From NCBI RefSeq assembly GCF_029867415.1, contig NC_081186.1, positions 21,145,915 to 21,209,914 of the forward strand: DNA of 64,000 nt, written 5' to 3'. Below are positions 57,864-64,000 of this stretch, piece after piece. Position numbers and translations under genes: made by a program. The notes beneath the pieces were generated by a model. That model did not search any database and had not been told where the DNA came from. It was given only the letters and a program-made list of their open reading frames with translations. How positions within the stretch are numbered: position 1 is the stretch's first letter; each line of letters opens with the position of its first letter. Source of the stretch: Vicia villosa (taxonomy: Eukaryota; Streptophyta; Magnoliopsida; Fabales; Fabaceae).

Positions 57864-60800
57864 TATTAAGACCCGTAATTTTATAAATAAATTAATATTT
57901 TAAAATTTTAGTATATTCTCACCTCTATGATATATTTTTGATCAAATATATAGTTAAATAGTATTTATACTAATAAAATCTTAGAATTTTTATTAGTAGT
58001 TCAAGACATAAGTTTCTTAAAAATTCTTGTTTTCAGTCTCTTTAATGTTCGATAAAATTAACCGCCTTAATTTTTAAAACAACCCCTGTTTGATAAGGAG
58101 ATTCTAGTAATAGAATAACAAAATTATTTATGAAAAAGTTAAAACAAAAAAAAAAAGTTTCTCTTGAAATTAATTTCCGGTCTCTCCAATAAATGATAGT
58201 TTTACCCGCTTAAAATTTTAAAATAATCTCTGGTCATAACAAAAGTTTATCAGTGAAAACATAAATTATTTTTAGTAGATTAATAAAAAGTTAATAATAA
58301 AAGTAATAAATTTTATTTCTCTCGACCGATATTTTATATAACGCAGTATAGAATAACCCGAAAAAGAATTTTATTATCGGCAAAAATTATTTCGGTCATT
58401 TTTATCAGTGTCACGTAACACCGGAAATTGCACTTATAATGTAAAACAAAAAATATATATTACCGGGAAGGATATCTACTGCTATCTACTTCTAGGGGTG
58501 AATATTGATGATGAGGGTAATTAAATTGAAGTGATGGTTAATGATGGTTTTACGTCGGCAAGGCTATTTTATGAAACGTGGAGCCGTAATGCTACTGATA
58601 TTACCATTCACACAGTAGTATTTAAATACTACTACCTCATACAATACATGCATCCTGTGTTTTCAAATCTCTACACTACTTTGGCCAAGGTAAATAAATC
58701 TCTTCTCTAAAAGACTAGAACTACCATGTTTATAAGTTATCTATTTGCAAGTAGTGTTTTGATAGAAATTAATTGTTTCTTTTTCCTCTTTTTACAAACA
58801 AATTTGGATAGAGTATATTGTCTTTTAAATAAATTAAAATGGACCTTATAAGAATATTGTAAAGCATAGTGGGGTATAGTTAAGTAATAATTTTTATAGG
58901 AAGAAAAACTAGTATGAAGATGACTTAAGATAGATTATGATCAATTTTAGTAATATAATTTTTATCAGTTAAAATTTCTCAACATGATTCTCTTATTAAA
59001 TAATAATAAAAATATTTTTAGTCCTCCAAATCTTATGTTAAGATAGTCCTTGGTTACGCTAACGTACAACAAGCATTAAGTTATATAAAAAAAAAATTAT
59101 GACTTTCATATTTAAATTTATATTAAACTATTGATTAATTTTTATAAGATTAAATTTTTAGAAAGAGTTTACTAATCTTGTTTAAATATATGTATACGGA
59201 TTATGTTATATTATTGTTACTATTAAACAATTAGAACCAACCAAGATATTTGGTTTTCAATTATATAATAATGGTAGAACTGTTGGTATGTTCTTTTTAC
59301 TACAATTATACTTTTAATTTTTAAAGTCTTTTTCCAAATATTACATGTTATAGATAAGACCATGGTCATACTAAATACATAAATAAAATATTAAATCGGA
59401 TAATTACGGAATATACAAACGAACGAATTATTCTATATTAGTCATTCTAATTTAGTTCGTTTTGGATAAAGGTGCACGACCCGCCAACCAATTTCAAACA
59501 AACCATCAATTCCACAACTCTCGTAGCTGTAAGGGCATCTCTCTATTTTTATATACTTCTCTCAAAAATAAAATTATATATATATATATATATACTCTGT
59601 ATCTTCTTACGTGTTTATTTTGAAGGTGACTAATTGTGAAGGTGAGTAAATGTAATATAAATATATTTGTATAAATTCTGATGCATGAGATAAGTGTTTA
59701 TATATGGTGATGTTACCCATATGATTGAAAAACATATATGGGGAATTGTATGCTCATACATTTCATGATTACGTGGCTACCGGAGAGGAGTCACGAGGTG
59801 CACACCGGAGAGGTGGCACGGGGTGCGTGTCCAAGAAGGAACCACCTTATCCCGTAGTGGATCATTGAGTATGATTGATGGGTAGATACCTATCACCTTA
59901 GTGGTGCTAAATCCTGAAGCGATACCACGACCCTTTGCGAAGGGATTGATATTCCGGAATCATATGCATCGACATATAGACATTGCATTAGAAATGAGTC
60001 TTAATTATGCTATGTGTATTATTGTTATAAATGTGTATATACATGTGTTAGAATGAGATCTCTAGCCATGTATAATGTATCCTCTGTTTTTGCTTGTTGC
60101 TCCGCTCTTGTATATTTGTTATTTTTGGATTGATGACCCTTTCAGTGTTTGTGTGGGCAATATGCCAATAGATCATGTCACTCCCAGGATACAACGAGAT
60201 GCCGCCGTCGAGGACGACGAAACTTACTTTCCCTGAAGCTTGGACAGACACGTCCTGGGGATTTGACCCAGCCTCAGGACGACTCACGTTCTCCGGGAAC
60301 GTGTTAGAGACTACTACCATCGTAGGACAGCTTCCTTGGTCATTACTAGCTTCCTCTCTGGAGTGATTGACCACTATGGATTGTTGATTCCCCCTCCATC
60401 CCCACTTGGACCCGCATATACCCCAATCATGGGAGGGGGGCCATTCTTTCACGATATACCTATGCCTCCCTTAGACTTAGAGATGTTGTTAGGGCTACCC
60501 TCAATGATTCCTCGTGACATTTTTCCCATGGGCGAGTTACCTCATCTTGATCCGACACATGCGCCATCCTTGGAGGATGATATAGATGGAGCAGAGGATG
60601 ATGACGATTATGATCCCTTCGAGCATGACTACGACGAGGATGGCTCTGATCATACCTTGTCGAGCGCCTGTAGGGGATTCTATGGAGCTGGGGCAGGGGA
60701 GTATTGCGGATGTCGATAGATTCAGATCAGCGTAGTTAGGGACTAGACGGTAGTAGCACTTAGTACTAGATGGCGGGTTTCTATATGAGTGGCTTGAGAT

Positions 60801-61150
60801 TTTCTCCCTGAGGCAGTTCTCCTGCGTGAGTGTCTGCCGGGGACTTTTATTCTATCACTTTATGGGTTGTATTTCCTAACACTATTCGTACTTATATCTT
60901 GTGACGCTATGTCGAGTTTATGCTTAGTATGGTTATTAAGTTTTAATCTAGTTTAACTAATTTCCATTTATAAAATCTAGTTGAATTCTTAAAACCAATC
61001 TAAATATAAAATTCAATATAATTCTTAAATAAAAATAATAATAAAAAAAAGGGACACTATTTCTCACAAGGAAAACCATTAACTGATTTAGATGTGGAAA
61101 CAATCCATTTTTTTAAATTCACTCTTGTTGTTAAAAATCGGGGTGTTACA
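57864..61150 (+). repeat. Tekay-3 3' LTR, full length
   Basis: It is 3,287 bp long, begins TATTAAGACCCG and ends GGGGTGTTACA. It contains TATTTAAATAC near 58620 as a possible TATA region, a possible splice donor CCAAG|GTAAAT at 58689, and an open frame at 60187-60719. Between 58021 and 60741 it holds the part lost from the 5' LTR. Confidence 0.92.
60187..60719 (+). pseudogene. acidic ORF inside the Tekay-3 3' LTR, one frameshift
   Basis: From ATG 60187 (MPPSRTTKLTFPEAW) the frame runs to a stop at 60364-60366. A second frame that overlaps it from about 60336 continues the text as GVIDHYGLLIPPPSPLGPAY, then PMPPLDLEMLLGLPS, and ends in a very acidic tail (AEDDDDYDPFEHDYDEDG) and GAGEYCGCR. 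The two frames look like one gene of about 175 residues broken by a 1-bp indel. It lies in sense orientation in the LTR, after a possible acceptor TTTCAG at 60140-60145. I do not recognise the product. It may be a chance frame, but its base composition (GC-richer, codon-like) differs from the AT-rich LTR around it. Confidence 0.4.
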
Positions 61151-62300
61151 AATATGAAGGGGAACAAAATACAAAAGTTGAAGAGCATTGTGAGATCTTT
61201 CTAAAGATTACTCAAACACCTCCATAGAATGTGTAGTTTGGGAGAATCGAATTAAAGAAGAAGGCACCATAGCACTTGAATTTTAAGCCATTTCATGAAG
61301 AACCAAGTTTCAAACTTTGAATCAAATCTGCATAATCCTTGCTTGCAGACCCTATAACTTTTTCAAGACACCATAATCAAATGATTTCACTTGCTTTTGA
61401 TCCATTATCCAAGTGTTTTAAGCATTTTCCAAGAATTCATTCCATTTCAAGACTAAAGGCAAGACTTCCATTTTGAAAAAGCCAACTTTAATCACAAAGT
61501 CCACTCTTCTTGAGCTCCCAACTTTTTTCCTTCTGCACACACTCAACCTAAAGCTCATACACAACATGTTTAAAGTATCCATCCACTCCAAGCATGCTTG
61601 TACTATGCATTGGAACCATATCTTGCAACATTGCTTCAAAATAAAGTTATGAAACCTTGAGGCTCGATGAGGTCATACTCATACCCTAATGTTTCTCTAT
61701 AAATAGAGACCATTTCTAAGCTTCAAAACACACCAGAAATCCCCCTCAAGCCTCTCTAAAACTCTCTCAAATCAGAGTTGGCAAAATTTCTCCATTTTTA
61801 AGCTTTGAAGTCCATAACTTCGGATCTCTCCTCTCTAGCAAACTCTTGGCAAATTAACCATCCAAACACCTTTATATATCAGATAGACACTTATGTATGC
61901 ATTAGAATCCAACTGAAACACTTGAATCTAAACCTACATATCCCACTTGTTTATCATTGCAGGTCGAGGTCCATAGAGGAATCTAGGTGCTTCCAGTCCA
62001 AACCAAGCATTGCAATAACTTCCTTGGAGTTTAGTGAAGCTAACAAGATCATTACAACACTTCCAGACCTCCATTAATCCAGGTTTTGATCTCCAGTTTC
62101 AAAGGTATAAAACTCAACTTTGAACTCCATGGTTTAGACACCTATTGTTGCATTTCTTGATACTAGATTGTTTATTTTGATGTGCTGAATGAAAGCCCTA
62201 AGGTATACAAGATTGATTATTCATGTTAGCCATTTAATTTGAATTTGAAATTCTAGGGTTATTCACATTTTCTGAAAAATTCAAGAGTTATTGAATAAAA
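61151..62300 (+). other. Tat LTR, promoter-containing part
   Basis: After TSD AATAT of Tekay-3 the Tat LTR continues. A TATA box lies at 61698-61705, followed by leader-like text with AAACTCTCTCAAATCAGAG. I see no gene. The right end of the LTR could not be fixed. Confidence 0.6.
61698..61705 (+). promoter_or_regulatory. TATA box of the Tat LTR
   Basis: TATAAATA in GTTTCTCTATAAATAGAGACC, a good plant TATA box in a place fitting the U3/R border of a long LTR. Confidence 0.65.
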
Positions 62301-62377
62301 TATTCAATATTAACGGGAACATGAATTACTGATCAAAATATTGAATATTAACGGGAACATGAAGTTACTGATCGATA
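62301..62377. repeat. 39-bp tandem duplication
   Basis: Two adjacent units share AATATTAACGGGAACATGAA and TTACTGATC, with few differences. Confidence 0.88.
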
Positions 62378-62719
62378 TATCCCAAACTTTGACTCAACCT
62401 ATAGAAATTTCTAATTTTACACATCTATTTTTAGGACATTACCTCTGCAATAATATCTATATTGAACAAAATAACACGGCCACAACAGACTAGTTAGCAT
62501 TAAAAAGAGATAGAATTGTAAAATATACTCCTGATAGGTCTCGAACTTAAGACCTACAAAATGCATGACAGTGACCACTATCGCTGGACTATGGCTGCAA
62601 AGTTGTTAAATTATTAGCGAAAATGTTATTTATTACTTAATATTTATTATAATTTTTTACTCTTCACTCGATTTTTTGAGGCCCTGGGCCTGGTTGCCCT
62701 GGCCCAAGGCCGACCCTGA
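62378..62719. mobile_element. hAT-like terminal remnant with tRNA-like sequence
   Basis: On the minus strand, from 62719, the sequence begins CAGGGTCGGCCTTGGGCC and GGGCAACCAGGCCCAGGGCC. This is of the form of hAT-type termini often seen in plant genomes (CAGGGCCGGCC...). At 62537-62591 on the minus strand TAGTCCAGCGATA and GTTCGAGACC look like A and B boxes. The other terminus and a TSD were not found, so it is a fragment or a wrong guess. Confidence 0.4.
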
Positions 62720-62753
62720 TACAATCTGTATACTTGCGGATACACGCGATCAA
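62720..62753 (+). repeat. end of a truncated Athila-type 5' LTR
   Basis: Only about 34 bp, ending ACACGCGATCA, stand between the hAT-like end and the PBS. The ending GATCA matches the style of the other Athila LTR (CCGATCA). Confidence 0.5.
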
Positions 62754-62758
62754 GTTTT

Positions 62759-62776
62759 TGGCGCCGTTGTCGGAGA
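62759..62776 (+). other. Athila-type primer binding site, tRNA-Asp, second element
   Basis: TGGCGCCGTTGTCGGAGA, two changes from the PBS at 34727-34744, with the same AGTTTT before it. Confidence 0.85.
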
Positions 62777-62941
62777 CCAATTATGTCAAATATCGTAACC
62801 CTGTTGTTACACCGTTTAGATTAAGGCACACTTTTTCAGGTAAATGTGAAGATTTTGTAGTACTTGAGCTTTAGTAGACCTAATAGCTGAACCAGAGAGA
62901 TACATACATGCACAAAATTTGTTTTGACGAATTAAGATAGC

Positions 62942-64000
62942 AATGGTAGAAGAACAAGACCGTAAGCCGCTTAAGGATTTTGCCTTGCCTTCCAATGAAG
63001 AACCTCATACAGGTATTGTGAACCCTGCAATAGCAGCTCATAACTTTGAATTTAAACCCGCTCTGTTACAAATTGTGCAACAGAACCAATTTTCTGGTCT
63101 GGCAACAGAGACCCCCAACTAACACTTAAAAGTGTTCATCCAACTAGCCGACTCATTGAAATCCAATGGTGTCCCTCCCGAGGCAATACGATTATGATTA
63201 TTTCCTTTTTCCCTTAGAGATAGAGCTAGATCATGGTTAGACTCCCTTCTAGCAAACTCAATTACCACTTGGAATGACCTGAAGAAAGTATTCCTTGCTA
63301 GATACTTTCCACCAAGTAAGACCGTCGTCCTTCGAAACCAAATAACTAGATTCACCCAACAAGATAGTGAATCCATTTTCGATGCTTGGGAAAGATACAA
63401 AGATTTATTAAGAGCCTGCCCACACCATGGATTAGAACAATGGCTAATCATTCATACATTTTATAACAGACTTCTATACAACACTAAGATGACCATAGAC
63501 GCTACCGCTGACAGTGTATTAATGAACAAACCATATCCCAAGGCTCGTGGCCTCATAAAAGACATGGCACAAAACCATTATTAATGGGGGACTGAACGAA
63601 CACCAGTAGAGAAGAAAGAAATAAAAGGAGGTATATACGAAGTTAATGGCCTATACCATATGAACGCAAAAATGGATGCCCTAGCACAAAAAATTGAAAG
63701 TTTAGTTATTAACCCTACAACTATTGTAGCTGCAGCTCAACCCGAATGCGAAATCTGTGGAACCCCCGGACATATTACTCCTGAGTGTAGTCTTTTGGCT
63801 GAACCTAGCCTAGATCAGGCCAACTATGCCCAAGGAAATCCTTATTCGAACACCTAAAACCCATGATGGAGGAATCACCCAAACTTTTCTTATAAGAACA
63901 ATAACTCTACGTTTCCTCAAAATACTGCACCTCAAAGACCACAAGGCTACAAAAAACAAAGACCAACACATCCTAACCAAGCTGCACCTCAAAAGTCCAA
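62942..64000 (+). pseudogene. gag: second Athila-type gag, runs off the window
   Basis: From ATG 62942 (MVEEQDRKPLKDFALPS) the frame has stops at 63119, 63195, 63582, 63855 and 63864. Capsid text is clear: SLRDRARSWLDSL, ITTWNDLKKVFLARYFPPSK, SIFDAWERYKDLLRACPHHG and QWLIIHTFYNRLLYNTKM. A zinc-knuckle-like CEICGTPGHITPEC lies near 63748-63789, and an Asn/Gln/Pro-rich part follows, as in the Athila gag at 33175-34550. The element lies on the plus strand and is a different, older copy. Its pol must lie beyond the window. Confidence 0.88.

Larger units (their letters stand above)
52670..61150 (+). mobile_element. chromovirus Tekay-3, second family, asymmetric LTRs
   Basis: The flanks AATAT (52665-52669 and 61151-61155) are a perfect TSD. 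A 5' LTR of 566 bp, tRNA-iMet PBS, gag, protease, RT, RNase H, integrase, chromodomain-like tail and PPT are followed by a 3' LTR of 3,287 bp. LTR starts read TTTAAGACCCG and TATTAAGACCCG, probably from TGTTAAGACCCG. The 5' LTR has lost about 2.7 kb. Coding sequence has one stop, two clear frameshifts and a small deletion. Confidence 0.92.

Overview
The window is nuclear DNA from a plant with a large, retrotransposon-rich genome, most likely a legume of the Vicia/Pisum type. This rests on the mix seen: an Ogre-like LTR starting TGTCATACCCC, a SIRE/Maximus-type Ty1/copia element with an env-like ORF, an Athila/Cyclops-type element primed by tRNA-Asp, and several chromovirus (Tekay/Del-type) elements. 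I see no cellular gene, rRNA, true tRNA or CRISPR. All coding sequence belongs to LTR retrotransposons, nearly all broken by stops, frameshifts, deletions or insertions.

The layout is a nest. Bases 1-4180 are decayed repeats with a minus-strand Tat/Ogre gag-like relic. At 4181-37687 lies a 5'-truncated copia element (+), itself split twice. An Ogre solo LTR (7679-10781, TSD ATTAG) cuts its reverse transcriptase. An Athila-type element on the minus strand (14055-36161) cuts its env-like ORF. The Athila element in turn carries a complete chromovirus (Tekay-1, +, 16204-26150, TSD GATAC) in its 3' noncoding region, and a 389-bp near-perfect palindrome with divergent tRNA-like promoters (27503-27891, TSD ATTTC) in its ORF1/env-like gene. 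Tekay-1 carries a 294-bp Mutator-type MITE (23351-23644, 9-bp TSD) in its 3' LTR only.

From 37688 a Tat/Ogre-type element (+, with the extra archaeal-type RNase H typical of Tat) runs through RT, RNase H and integrase into a long LTR. That LTR is split by a second chromovirus on the minus strand (Tekay-2, 42248-52069, TSD GTTAG) and a third on the plus strand (Tekay-3, 52670-61150, TSD AATAT). It resumes at 61156-62300 with a TATA box. The right end holds a tRNA-like relic, a hAT-like terminus and the PBS and gag of another Athila-type element (+).

The nesting gives a relative order: Tat, then copia, then Athila and the Ogre solo LTR, then Tekay-1 and the palindrome, then the MITE. Tekay-2 and Tekay-3 came after Tat. 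The most unusual objects are the palindrome, the copy of host flank sitting before the Tekay-1 3' LTR, the PBS-like sequence outside the left Athila LTR, ORFs and possible introns inside chromovirus LTRs, and a TATA box in front of the copia env-like gene.
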